Below, in pieces: positions 7,181 to 15,623 of a stretch of 16,898 nt of DNA. Positions within the stretch are counted from its first letter, which is position 1, and every line of letters starts with the position of its first letter. The notes beneath the pieces were generated by a model. That model ran no database searches. It was not told the origin of the DNA and saw only the letters and a program-made list of their open reading frames with translations. The position numbers and the translations under genes were made by a program. The stretch comes from Allopontixanthobacter sp041741895 (GTDB lineage: Bacteria > Pseudomonadota > Alphaproteobacteria > Sphingomonadales > Sphingomonadaceae): positions 1-16,898 of the forward strand of contig JBGSJO010000052.1 in the NCBI GenBank assembly GCA_041741895.1. The letters run 5' to 3'.

Positions 7181-8212
7181 CTATTCGGTCCCGACAGCTT
7201 CGGCAATGCTGGAAAATCCGTCGCGTCGCATCAGGATCTCCAGGCCGTGGGTAATCTGGCGCGGCAGGCCGGGCCCGGCATAGACCATTGCGCTGTATAG
7301 CTGGACCAGGCTGGCCCCGGCTCTGATTCGCGCCCAGGCATCTTCTGGCGTAGCGATTCCGCCCACGCCGACCAATGCAATCGCGCCGCCAGTGGCGCTG
7401 CGGAAATCGCGAATCCGCTGCTGTGCCAGATCGCGCAAGGGTGCGCCCGACAATCCGCCCATCTCGCCCGCATGGCGCGATTTCAGCGCGGGGCGCGATA
7501 TGGTGGTGTTGGAGATGATCAGCGCGCCAAGTTTCTTGTCCATCGCGATCCGGGCAATCGCATCCACATCCGCAGCTTCCAGATCGGGCGCGACTTTCAG
7601 GAAGATCGGCGCCGCGTTCTCGCCCCGCGCATCGATGACTCCATCAAGCAATTCCGCCAGCGCCCCTTCATCCTGCAAGGCGCGCAGGCCCGGTGTGTTG
7701 GGGCTGGAGATATTGACTGCCAGATAGTTGGCGAGCGGTGCCATGATCCGCGTCATCGCGGCATAATCGGCGATCCGGTCAGCGGAATCCTTGTTGGCGC
7801 CGATATTGATGCCGACAATGCCGGAATTCCTGCCCAGCCGCTTGGCCAATCGCGCCCGGGCGACCTCGGCCCCGCTATTGTTGAATCCCATCCGGTTGAT
7901 CACCGCGCGGTCTTCCACCAGGCGGAACAGGCGAGGCTTGGGATTGCCTGCCTGCGGCAGCGGGGTGATCGACCCGACTTCGGCAAATCCGAAACCAAGC
8001 CCCAGCAAGGCATCGGGGACTTCGGCGTCCTTGTCGAACCCTGCGGCCATGCCGAGCGGGTTGGGGAACAGGAGGCCGGCCACTTCCACGGCAAGTGGCC
8101 CAGCGGCAGGCGGTGTCCGTCGCGGGCTGCGTTTCAACGCTGCCAGCGTTAGGCCGTGAGCAGTCTCGGGGTCGAGCGTGAACAATGCCGGGCGCAGAAT
8201 TTCGAAGATCAT
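7181..8212 (-). CDS. pyrD: Dihydroorotate dehydrogenase (quinone), class 2
   Basis: The 343-residue flavoenzyme oxidises dihydroorotate to orotate with quinone, the fourth step of pyrimidine synthesis. The N-terminal helical segment (about 1-40) is the membrane-associated quinone-tunnel part that marks class 2. Then follow NPLGMAAGFDKDAE (51-64), GSITPLPQAGNPKPRLFR (80-97), NRMGFNNSG (106-114) and the catalytic loop NISSPNTPGL with S170 as base, and FMN phosphate-binding segments LVGVGGI and GASLVQLYSAMVYAGP. The ATG at 8212 has AGAGG nine bases upstream. It is first in a minus-strand cluster with ggt and an acyl-CoA ligase, with a good promoter in front. Confidence 0.96.
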   Translation of the reverse strand: MIFEILRPALFTLDPETAHGLTLAALKRSPRRTPPAAGPLAVEVAGLLFPNPLGMAAGFDKDAEVPDALLGLGFGFAEVGSITPLPQAGNPKPRLFRLVEDRAVINRMGFNNSGAEVARARLAKRLGRNSGIVGINIGANKDSADRIADYAAMTRIMAPLANYLAVNISSPNTPGLRALQDEGALAELLDGVIDARGENAAPIFLKVAPDLEAADVDAIARIAMDKKLGALIISNTTISRPALKSRHAGEMGGLSGAPLRDLAQQRIRDFRSATGGAIALVGVGGIATPEDAWARIRAGASLVQLYSAMVYAGPGLPRQITHGLEILMRRDGFSSIAEAVGTE

Positions 8213-8289
8213 CGCACTGCCTCTATCCGGCCCTGCCTATTGCGGCAATGGCGCTTGCGGCCCCCTGCGATGATGGTGCCGGGAGACGT

Positions 8290-8319
8290 ATTATGCAGAA
8301 ATTGCAACATAATTGTCAT
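8290..8319 (-). promoter_or_regulatory. Predicted sigma70-type promoter for pyrD-ggt
   Basis: On the minus strand, ATGACA (8314-8319) and CATAAT (8290-8295) are 18 bases apart; each matches the consensus hexamer at five of six positions. Transcription would start near 8283, about 70 bases before the pyrD ATG. The region is AT-rich compared with its surroundings. Confidence 0.6.
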
Positions 8320-8361
8320 AATTAGCCCGAAATTTCACGATTCTTGTCGCTTACATACAAT

Positions 8362-8380
8362 CAGAATCATCGTAATTCTG
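8362..8380. promoter_or_regulatory. Inverted repeat in the pyrD/araC-type intergenic region
   Basis: CAGAAT (8362-8367) and ATTCTG (8375-8380) form a 6-bp inverted repeat with a 7-base spacer. An overlapping pair GATTCT (8339-8344) and AGAATC (8363-8368) has an 18-base spacer. It could be an operator for a dimeric regulator, perhaps the neighbouring AraC-type protein, or a leader RNA hairpin. There is no direct evidence for either. Confidence 0.3.
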
Positions 8381-8440
8381 CGTATAGCGTTCTCGCGACC
8401 CGAAGGGCTCTGGCAGTAATGCAAAGAGTTCCTCGACTTT

Positions 8441-8478
8441 AGGGGCGGTTCCTTTAACTAGGAGCCGCCCCTTTTTTT
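8441..8478 (+). terminator. Strong intrinsic terminator in the leader of the AraC-family gene
   Basis: AGGGGCGGTTCC (8441-8452) pairs with GGAGCCGCCCCT (8461-8472) over 12 bp with one G-U pair and an 8-base loop. A run of seven T follows (8472-8478). It works only for plus-strand transcripts, since no T-run lies on the other side. No plus-strand protein gene ends upstream, so it either ends a small RNA or attenuates the AraC-type gene whose GTG follows 20 bases later. Confidence 0.85.
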
Positions 8479-8497
8479 GTTTCGCGAAGGTAGACTT

Positions 8498-9406
8498 GTG
8501 AATTCTGCGAATGGCGAAGTCAAAACGCTCACCAGTGCTTCGCTGCTCCAGATCGAATATATCGCGGTGCCCGCATCGCTGACGGCTTACGTCACAACTT
8601 TTTATCATTTCCGGTGTGACGAGCGGGAGATAAAGGAAATCCAGCCCGCCGGGATCGGCCATCTGGCGATATTCCCACATGGGAAGGGGGTTATGCGGTT
8701 TCAGAGCGGGGTGCAGGACATTTCGCATCAAATCAATTTGCTGACCCCCAGCGTCGCCGCGTGTCCGTTCGAAGTGGACGGCCCGTTCCATGCGATCGGT
8801 GCGGCCTTGTCTCCGCTGGGTTGGGCGGCGTTGACCGGGATGGATGCCTGCGAACATGGCAACCGGCTGCTGGAAGCCGGCGAATGGCTGGGCCGGGATG
8901 CCGCCGTGCTGGGCGAAGAACTGTGCAATGCCTACCGCGATGGCACGATGGACGGCGCAGCCTGCGCGATGGCACTGGCCAATTACATCGAAAGCCACCT
9001 GCGCCCGGTGAACCGCCGCCATGCCGAATTGATCCAGCAAACGACACGGTGGCTCAGCGAATCGCTCGATCCGCCGCTAGAAAGCCTGTTCGAACGGTCT
9101 TCCTACTCGAAACGCCAGGTCCAGCGCCTTGTCGAACGCTATTTCGGGATGCCGCCAGTGGCGCTGAAGCGGAAATACCGCGGATTGCGCGCAGCGGCCC
9201 TGCTGTCCCTGCCCGGCCTGACCCCGGAATTCGAAGCGAAGGTGTATGATGCGTTTTACGACCAATCGCATATGATCCGCGAAATACGCCTGTTTGCCGG
9301 GCGCACGCCAGCAAGGCTGGGCGCTGAAGACAGCGCGTTCCTGAACGAAATGCTCGACCCCAGAAATTTCAGGGAAATCGATTCGGGGGCGCAGGATCTG
9401 ACCTAG
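8498..9406 (+). CDS. AraC-family transcriptional regulator
   Basis: The product has 302 residues from a GTG at 8498, preceded by GAAGG eight bases upstream. A TTG at 8477 is in frame but lies inside the terminator T-run and is unlikely. The N-terminal ~190 residues form a sensor domain with HLAIFPHGKGVMRFQSG and EVDGPFHAIGAALSPLGW, resembling the DUF6597/AraC-binding type. The C-terminal third is the double helix-turn-helix: SYSKRQVQRLVERYFGM, PPVALKRKYRGLRAA, then FYDQSHMIREIRLFAGRTPARL. The second helix-turn-helix keeps the family DQSHMIREIRLFAG pattern. It is divergent from pyrD and upstream of the suf operon on the same strand, separated by 150 bases. Ligand and targets are unknown. Confidence 0.88.
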   Translation: MNSANGEVKTLTSASLLQIEYIAVPASLTAYVTTFYHFRCDEREIKEIQPAGIGHLAIFPHGKGVMRFQSGVQDISHQINLLTPSVAACPFEVDGPFHAIGAALSPLGWAALTGMDACEHGNRLLEAGEWLGRDAAVLGEELCNAYRDGTMDGAACAMALANYIESHLRPVNRRHAELIQQTTRWLSESLDPPLESLFERSSYSKRQVQRLVERYFGMPPVALKRKYRGLRAAALLSLPGLTPEFEAKVYDAFYDQSHMIREIRLFAGRTPARLGAEDSAFLNEMLDPRNFREIDSGAQDLT

Positions 9407-9473
9407 GCCGAAAGCCTTGGCCTCGTTGCTCCAGGCCCGTGGTTGCTAACGACTCGCAACAAGGGATTTTGCG

Positions 9474-9502
9474 TTGAAACCGCGCAAATGCGTCACTAGA
9501 TG
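9474..9502 (+). promoter_or_regulatory. Candidate suf operon promoter
   Basis: TTGAAA (9474-9479) and TAGATG (9497-9502) are 17 bases apart. The -35 is good and the -10 poor, as expected for a promoter under control of a regulator. It ends exactly where the palindrome starts, so a protein bound there would block initiation. Confidence 0.45.
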
Positions 9503-9527
9503 AAATCAGAACGAATTCGTCTGATTT
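9503..9527. promoter_or_regulatory. Palindromic operator, likely for the Rrf2-type Suf regulator
   Basis: AAATCAGA (9503-9510) and TCTGATTT (9520-9527) are perfect inverted arms. They flank CGAATTCG (9512-9519), itself a perfect palindrome, with one unpaired A at 9511. Without that A the whole 24 bases would be a perfect palindrome. It covers the predicted transcription start, 29 bases before the regulator gene. Rrf2 proteins of the Suf type usually repress their own operon through such sites. Assignment to this regulator is inferred from position. Confidence 0.65.
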
Positions 9528-9555
9528 AGCAGGCGGATGAACCGGGAAGCCCGCA

Positions 9556-10001
9556 ATGCGCCTGTCCAGCATGGCCGATTATGCCGTCGTCACGATGAGC
9601 GCCGCTTCGCGCCATTGCGGTGCCATGAGCGTTTCCGGCATGCGGGTATCAGCGGCGGAACTGGCGGCAGAAACCGGCCTGCCCGCGCCGACAGTGCAGA
9701 AACTGGTCAGTAAACTGACCGCTGCGGGCTTGCTTCGTTCGGTGCGCGGTGTCGGCGGCGGCCTGCAATTGGCGCGCCCGGCGGCGGCGATCACCCTGGC
9801 CGATATTGTCGAGGCGGTTGAAGGGCCGATCGCACTTACGGCCTGTGTCGAACACGGCAAACATGATTGCGCGCTGGAGGGCAGCTGCACCGTTCGGCCG
9901 CATTGGGACCTGGTAAACGATGCCATGCGCGGAGCGCTGGCCAATATTCCGCTGACCCAGCTGGCAAGCACCACCCCCGCAACGGGCAAACGAGAAACAG
10001 C

Positions 10002-10005
<4 letters not shown>
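9556..10005 (+). CDS. Rrf2-family Fe-S regulator of the SUF system
   Basis: The 149-residue protein opens with MRLSSMADYAVV and has a winged helix with ELAAETGLPAPTVQKLVSKL (35-54), the wing RGVGGGLQLARP, then ITLADIVEAVEGPIALTAC. Three cysteines, C97, C105 and C111, in the arrangement CVEHGKHDCALEGSC, match the cluster ligands of the SUF regulator subgroup of Rrf2 (related to IscR). Such proteins sense cellular Fe-S status through a bound cluster and adjust suf transcription. ATG at 9556 has GGGAAG upstream. The stop overlaps the sufB start (ATGA), so regulator and operon are translationally coupled and the system is self-regulated. Confidence 0.93.
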
Positions 10006-11521
<1,516 letters not shown>

Positions 11522-11525
<4 letters not shown>

Positions 11526-11998
11526 CAAAGAAAACACTTTCAATCAGCACCGGTCCGAAATCCGAGGCTTCCGATCCGCGTGACAATTGGGGCGTGAAGG
11601 GCAAGCGGCTCGACCGGCTGCATGACATGGCGCGTGACCGGCGGCGCAATCCAAGTGATGCTGAAAAGCTGCTGTGGAAACAGCTCGCCAACGAGAAGCT
11701 GGGCGGGTTCAAGTTCAAGCGGCAGTTCATTGTCGGCACCTCGATCGTCGATTTCGCCTGTCCCACGGTGTGGCTGGTGGTCGAGATCGACGATGTGGAT
11801 TTGGACGCAGAGCTGCAGGCGATGAGCGACCGCAAGCTGGCCGAAGTTGGCGTGCGCGTGCTGCGCTTTACCAATGAGCAGGTGCTGGAGGATGTTGACT
11901 CGGTCTGCGCGCAAATCCTCAAAATGCTGAAGACCAAATTCGAAAAGCCCAGGCGCCATAAGACGTCGGACGCTGTCGCATACAACGCGGATTATTGA
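11522..11998 (+). CDS. DUF559 (Vsr/PD-(D/E)xK-like) protein inside the suf operon
   Basis: The 158-residue protein has an N-terminal polar extension (about 1-35) and a DUF559 domain: RRNPSDAEKLLWKQLANEKL (41-60), GGFKFKRQFIVGTSIVDFACP (61-81 in two halves), LVVEIDD (85-91), VRVLRFTNEQVLEDVDSVC. This fold is that of very-short-patch-repair-like endonucleases. D77, E88 and D90 occupy the acidic positions, but the usual GxQH after EVD is replaced by DVDL, so nuclease activity is doubtful. It starts within the sufB stop (ATGA) and ends eight bases before sufC, so it is expressed with them. No known SUF protein has this fold. Its role is unknown; an Fe-S-linked function or simple passenger status are both possible. 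Confidence 0.85.
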
Positions 11999-12006
11999 GA
12001 TACAAA

Positions 12007-12762
12007 ATGCTGAAAATTGACAAGCTTACCGCCGAAGTGGGCGGCACGACCATCCTGAACGGCCTTTCGCTGAGCATCAATGCGGGCGAAATCCACGCGA
12101 TCATGGGCCCCAATGGCGCGGGCAAGTCGACGCTCGCCTATGTGCTTGGCGGGCGGCCCGGTTACGAAGTGACCGGCGGATCGGTGACTTTTATGGGCAA
12201 GGATTTGCTCGATCTCGAACCGCATGAACGCGCCGCGCTCGGCCTGTTCCTCGGCTTTCAATATCCGGTCGAAATTCCTGGCGTGTCCAACGTCCAGTTC
12301 CTGCGCGAATCGCTGAATTCGCAGCGCAAGGCGCGCGGGCAAGATCCGCTGTCGGGCGGTGATTTTCTCAAGCTGGCAAAGGAGAGGGCCGCGCTGCTGA
12401 AAATGGACATGGAAATGCTCAAGCGGCAGGTCAATGTCGGTTTTTCCGGCGGCGAGAAAAAGCGCGCCGAGATGGTCCAGATGGGCATTCTCGATCCGAA
12501 ATTCGCGGTGCTCGACGAAACCGACAGCGGGCTGGATATCGATGCGCTGCGGATTGTCGGTGACGGGATCAATTCGATCATGCGCAAGCCCGACAAGGCG
12601 GTTCTGCTGATCACCCATTACCAGCGGCTGCTCGAATACGTGAAGCCGGACTATGTCCATGTGCTGGCGAATGGCCGGATCGTGAAAACCGGCGGCGCCA
12701 ATCTTGCGCACCAGCTGGAAAGCGAAGGCTATGAAGCGGTCGTACAGGAAGAGCCTGCGTAA
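12007..12762 (+). CDS. sufC: Fe-S cluster assembly ATPase SufC
   Basis: The 251-residue ABC-type ATPase powers shape changes of the SufBCD scaffold. Walker A is GPNGAGKST (34-42, K40). The signature is SGGEKKRAE (147-155). Walker B runs into DETDSGLD (170-177), where E171 is catalytic. The ITHYQRLL histidine switch follows. ATG at 12007 gives the usual SufC beginning MLKIDKL. A TTG at 11995 would overlap the DUF559 stop and add four residues without family support. Only a weak GAGA precedes the ATG. The stop shares one base with the sufD ATG (TAATG). Confidence 0.97.
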   Translation: MLKIDKLTAEVGGTTILNGLSLSINAGEIHAIMGPNGAGKSTLAYVLGGRPGYEVTGGSVTFMGKDLLDLEPHERAALGLFLGFQYPVEIPGVSNVQFLRESLNSQRKARGQDPLSGGDFLKLAKERAALLKMDMEMLKRQVNVGFSGGEKKRAEMVQMGILDPKFAVLDETDSGLDIDALRIVGDGINSIMRKPDKAVLLITHYQRLLEYVKPDYVHVLANGRIVKTGGANLAHQLESEGYEAVVQEEPA

Positions 12763-13529
12763 TGGCCGATCTTGCCACCCTTCCCACCGCGCGCCCGAGC
12801 AACAGGGACGAGGATTGGCGCTATTCCGATAGCGCCTACCTCGCGGCCGCGGACCTTGAGGCGATCCATCACTGGCGCACGCTGGAGGTTGCAGCGGGCG
12901 AAACACTTGGCGAGATACTCACCTACCTGGACGATACCAGCGGGACCGAACGGCTGCGGGTCAACGTCGGTGCGGGCGGCAATTTCACCTGCTTTGCGGC
13001 CATCGCGGGCGGCAGATACCGCCGGCTGGAACTGGAAGTGACACTGGCGCAGGGCGCGCATTTCGAATTTGGCGGGGTCACCGTCGGCGGCGGAGAGATG
13101 GTCCAGGAATTCGTCACCCGGGTGATCCATGCGGAACCGAACGGCACCTCCAACCAGGTCGTACGCGCTGTGCAATGGGGCAAATCGACCGGCAATTTCC
13201 TTGGCCGGATCGAAGTGGTTCGCGATGCGCAGAAAACCGACGCGGCGCAGAATTTCCGTGCGCTGCTGCTGGAAAAGGGTGCAACGGCCAACACCAAGCC
13301 CGAACTCGAAATCTTTGCCGATGATGTGAAATGCGCACACGGCGCCGCGATCGGCGCGCTGGACGATAGCGCCGCCTTCTACATGGCCGCGCGCGGATTG
13401 CCGCCAGAAGTGGCCCGGCGTCTGCTGGTACAGGCCTTCATCGGCGATGCCTTCGCCGCGATGGCGGATGACAAGGCGCGCGAAACGATGCTTGGGCACG
13501 TGCTCGAAAAACTGGGCGATGCGGTATGA
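12762..13529 (+). CDS. sufD: Fe-S cluster assembly protein SufD, short form
   Basis: The 255-residue protein is the second scaffold subunit, a SufB paralogue that pairs with it. The C-terminal region is typical: NFRALLLEKGATANTKPELE, then IFADDVKCAHGAAIGALDD with the conserved KCAHG histidine, then AARGLPPEVARRLLVQAF. E. coli SufD has about 420 residues; here the N-terminal helical part and part of the beta-helix are missing, although the frame and start are intact. Short SufD proteins are known to me from this group of bacteria, so this is probably lineage-normal rather than truncation. The stop overlaps the sufS ATG (ATGA). Confidence 0.93.
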   Translation: MADLATLPTARPSNRDEDWRYSDSAYLAAADLEAIHHWRTLEVAAGETLGEILTYLDDTSGTERLRVNVGAGGNFTCFAAIAGGRYRRLELEVTLAQGAHFEFGGVTVGGGEMVQEFVTRVIHAEPNGTSNQVVRAVQWGKSTGNFLGRIEVVRDAQKTDAAQNFRALLLEKGATANTKPELEIFADDVKCAHGAAIGALDDSAAFYMAARGLPPEVARRLLVQAFIGDAFAAMADDKARETMLGHVLEKLGDAV

Positions 13530-14755
13530 GCAACGTTGCGGTCTTAAGCCGAAAAGCTGATTTTCCCGGCCTCGTCACGGGTGAGGGGAAGCCGTGGCAT
13601 TACCTCGACACTGCCGCGACTGCGCAGAAGCCTAGGCAAGTGATCGATGCGATGAGCCGCGCCCTGGGCCGCGATTACGCGACCGTGCACCGCGGCGTCT
13701 ACGCCCGCTCTGCCGACATGACCCGAGGCTACGAGGCAGCGCGCGAACGGGTCGCCGCCTTCATGGGCGCGCGCAGTCCGAATGAAGTGGTGTTCCTGCG
13801 CGGCGCGACCGAGGGGATCAATCTTGTCGCGCATAGCTGGGGCATGGCCAATCTGAGGCCGGGCGACCGGATCATGCTCAGCCAGCTGGAACACCATTCC
13901 AACATCGTGCCGTGGCAGATGGTCGCGCAGAAAACCGGCGCCGAAATCGATGTCTGCCCGCTAACGGAAGATCACCGGATCGATCTGGACGCGATGGAAA
14001 AAATTCTCACCCCCGCGCACAGGATCGTCGCGCTGGCGCATGTTTCCAACGTGCTGGGATCGATCTTGGGCGCGAAACGCGCGGCGAAGCTGGCGCATGC
14101 GGTCGGCGCGAAATTCCTGCTCGACGGCTGCCAGGCGGCCCCCCGTATGCGGCTCGACATGGCGGAACTGGACTGCGATTTCTACGTCTGGTCGGGCCAC
14201 AAATTATACGGCCCCACCGGTGTGGGCGTGCTGTGGGCGCGCGAGGAGATTCTGAACGCCATGCCCCCGTGGCAGGGCGGCGGCGCGATGATCGACAAGG
14301 TCACATTCGAAGAAACCACCTACGCCCCCGCGCCGCAGCGGTTCGAAGCAGGCACGCCGATGATCACCGAAGTGATCGCGCTGCATGCTGCGGTGGATTA
14401 TGCCGAAAGCGTGGGCGGGACCGGCGGCATGGAAAGCCACTTCGCCCATGAAAGCGCGCTGGCCGGGAAACTGCGCGAGGCATTGCGCGGAATCAATTCG
14501 ATCCGTCTGTTCGGACCGGAAAAATCTGCGGGTATCGTGTCCTTCGCGATGGAGGGGGTTCACCCGCACGATTTGGGCACCATATTGGATGAAGAGAATG
14601 TCGCGATCCGGGCCGGCCACCACTGCGCCCAGCCGCTGATGGCCCATCTGGGCGTGCCGGCAACCGCCCGCGCCAGTTTCGGACTGTATAGCGACGAGGA
14701 CGACATTGCCGCGCTGCTGCGCGGAATTGAACGCACAACAAGGATTTTTGGCTGA
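13526..14755 (+). CDS. sufS: Cysteine desulfurase SufS
   Basis: The 409-residue PLP enzyme takes sulfur from cysteine as a persulfide and hands it to the scaffold. The PLP lysine is K226 in SGHKLYGPTGVG, preceded by the binding segment HVSNVLGSILGAK and DGCQAAPRM. QLEHHSNIVPWQ is the PLP-stacking histidine region. The active cysteine is C367 in RAGHHCAQPLM, the type II (SufS) context in which a partner such as SufE or SufU is needed. No sufE or sufU lies in this operon. The stop shares one base with the sufT start (TGATG). Confidence 0.97.
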   Translation: MSNVAVLSRKADFPGLVTGEGKPWHYLDTAATAQKPRQVIDAMSRALGRDYATVHRGVYARSADMTRGYEAARERVAAFMGARSPNEVVFLRGATEGINLVAHSWGMANLRPGDRIMLSQLEHHSNIVPWQMVAQKTGAEIDVCPLTEDHRIDLDAMEKILTPAHRIVALAHVSNVLGSILGAKRAAKLAHAVGAKFLLDGCQAAPRMRLDMAELDCDFYVWSGHKLYGPTGVGVLWAREEILNAMPPWQGGGAMIDKVTFEETTYAPAPQRFEAGTPMITEVIALHAAVDYAESVGGTGGMESHFAHESALAGKLREALRGINSIRLFGPEKSAGIVSFAMEGVHPHDLGTILDEENVAIRAGHHCAQPLMAHLGVPATARASFGLYSDEDDIAALLRGIERTTRIFG

Positions 14756-15237
14756 TGAACCAACCGGGCAAGATCGCGGTCGAGGAAGTGGACGCTGTGG
14801 AAGCGCCAAGGCGCGCACGCGTCGAAGACCTTGAGCCACAAGAAAGCATGGGTGAAAAGATGGAGCGCAAGCGCGACTATCTGGAAGGCTTCCTGAACAA
14901 GAAGCCGGACGTTGCTTCCCCAGGTGAACCGGGCGGCGACCTGTACGATGCCGTTGTGGACGCACTGAAGGAAATCTTCGATCCCGAAATCCCAGTGAAT
15001 ATCTACGATCTCGGCCTCATTTACGGGGTGGATGTGTCGCCCGATGCCGATGTCACCATCAGCATGACGCTGACCACGCCGAATTGCCCGGTGGCCGAAA
15101 GCATGCCCGCAGAAGTGGAATTACGCGCGGGCGCGGTTCCCGGCGTGCGCGATGCGGAAGTAGTGCTGGTCTGGGATCCGCCGTGGGATCCGCAGAAGAT
15201 GAGCGACGAAGCACGCCTTGAACTGGGGATGCTGTGA
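14755..15237 (+). CDS. sufT: SUF system assembly protein SufT (MIP18/DUF59 domain)
   Basis: The 160-residue protein has a non-conserved acidic and basic N-terminus (1-60) and a DUF59/MIP18 domain from about 63: DALKEIFDPEIPVNIYDLGLIYG, in which DPEIPVNIYDLGLIY is the family hallmark. C111 in TTPNCPVAE is the reactive cysteine. VWDPPWDPQKMS ends the domain. SufT proteins help maturation of Fe-S enzymes, possibly as carriers or late factors. The start lies in the sufS stop and the stop overlaps sufA, in keeping with coupled translation. Confidence 0.93.
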   Translation: MNQPGKIAVEEVDAVEAPRRARVEDLEPQESMGEKMERKRDYLEGFLNKKPDVASPGEPGGDLYDAVVDALKEIFDPEIPVNIYDLGLIYGVDVSPDADVTISMTLTTPNCPVAESMPAEVELRAGAVPGVRDAEVVLVWDPPWDPQKMSDEARLELGML

Positions 15238-15605
15238 TGCCTGATAATCAAACGACCACCAAGACCCGCCAATTGCCCGCTGCCGTCACGCTGACACCGG
15301 GGGCGCAGCAGCGGATCACCGATCTGATGGCGAAGGCACCGGAGGGCGCAATCGGGGTGAAGCTTTCCACCCCGCGCCGCGGCTGTTCGGGCCTCGCCTA
15401 TTCAGTCGATTACGTGGCCGAGGAAGTAAAATTCGACGAGAAGATCATTACCCCTGGCGGCGTTCTGTATATCGACGGGGCCAGCGTGTTGTATCTGGTC
15501 GGATCGGTGATGGACTGGGTAGAGGACGATTTCACCGCCGGCTTCACCTTCGCAAACCCCAACGCCAAGGGCGCGTGTGGTTGCGGTGAAAGCTTCATGG
15601 TCTGA
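15237..15605 (+). CDS. sufA: A-type Fe-S carrier SufA (HesB/IscA family)
   Basis: The 122-residue protein is the carrier that delivers clusters to target enzymes. The three ligand cysteines are visible: C50 in RRGCSGLAY and C114 and C116 in GACGCGESF. TLTPGAQQRITDLM at the front and VGSVMDWVEDDFTAGFTFANPNA before the CGC motif are typical. ATG at 15237 overlaps the sufT stop by one base; GTG at 15234, one codon earlier, is also possible. It is the last gene of the operon. The convergent gene ends 18 bases further on. Confidence 0.95.
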   Translation: MPDNQTTTKTRQLPAAVTLTPGAQQRITDLMAKAPEGAIGVKLSTPRRGCSGLAYSVDYVAEEVKFDEKIITPGGVLYIDGASVLYLVGSVMDWVEDDFTAGFTFANPNAKGACGCGESFMV

Positions 15606-15607
15606 TT

Positions 15608-15619
15608 GGGCTTCGGCCC
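15608..15619. terminator. Short UUCG hairpin between convergent genes, weak terminator candidate
   Basis: GGGC, loop TTCG, GCCC form a 4-bp stem with a stable tetraloop in the 18-base gap after sufA. No T-run follows on either strand, so it is at best a weak or Rho-assisted stop signal. Confidence 0.3.
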
Positions 15620-15623
15620 GCAG

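Noticed and set aside
7162..8212. Same start context GAAGATCAT at the beginnings of ggt and pyrD
   Set aside because: Nine bases including the start codon; easily chance, and the proteins diverge at once (MIFRYL against MIFEIL).
8156..8419. Small plus-strand open frame of 87 codons between pyrD and the AraC-type gene
   Set aside because: Begins inside pyrD antisense, odd composition, no ribosome-binding site; the region is better explained as promoter and leader.
8477..8497. TTG start for the AraC-family protein
   Set aside because: It lies in the T-run of the terminator and has no ribosome-binding site; GTG at 8498 has GAAGG in front.
9867..10001. Upstream extension of the sufB frame
   Set aside because: It overlaps the regulator gene; the SufB family starts at the ATG at 10002, which has the usual overlapping-stop arrangement.
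11992..12906. Minus-strand open frame of 304 codons across sufC and sufD
   Set aside because: Covers two clear suf genes on the other strand and has no motif or ribosome-binding site.
14204..14965. Minus-strand open frame of 253 codons
   Set aside because: Shadow of sufS and sufT.
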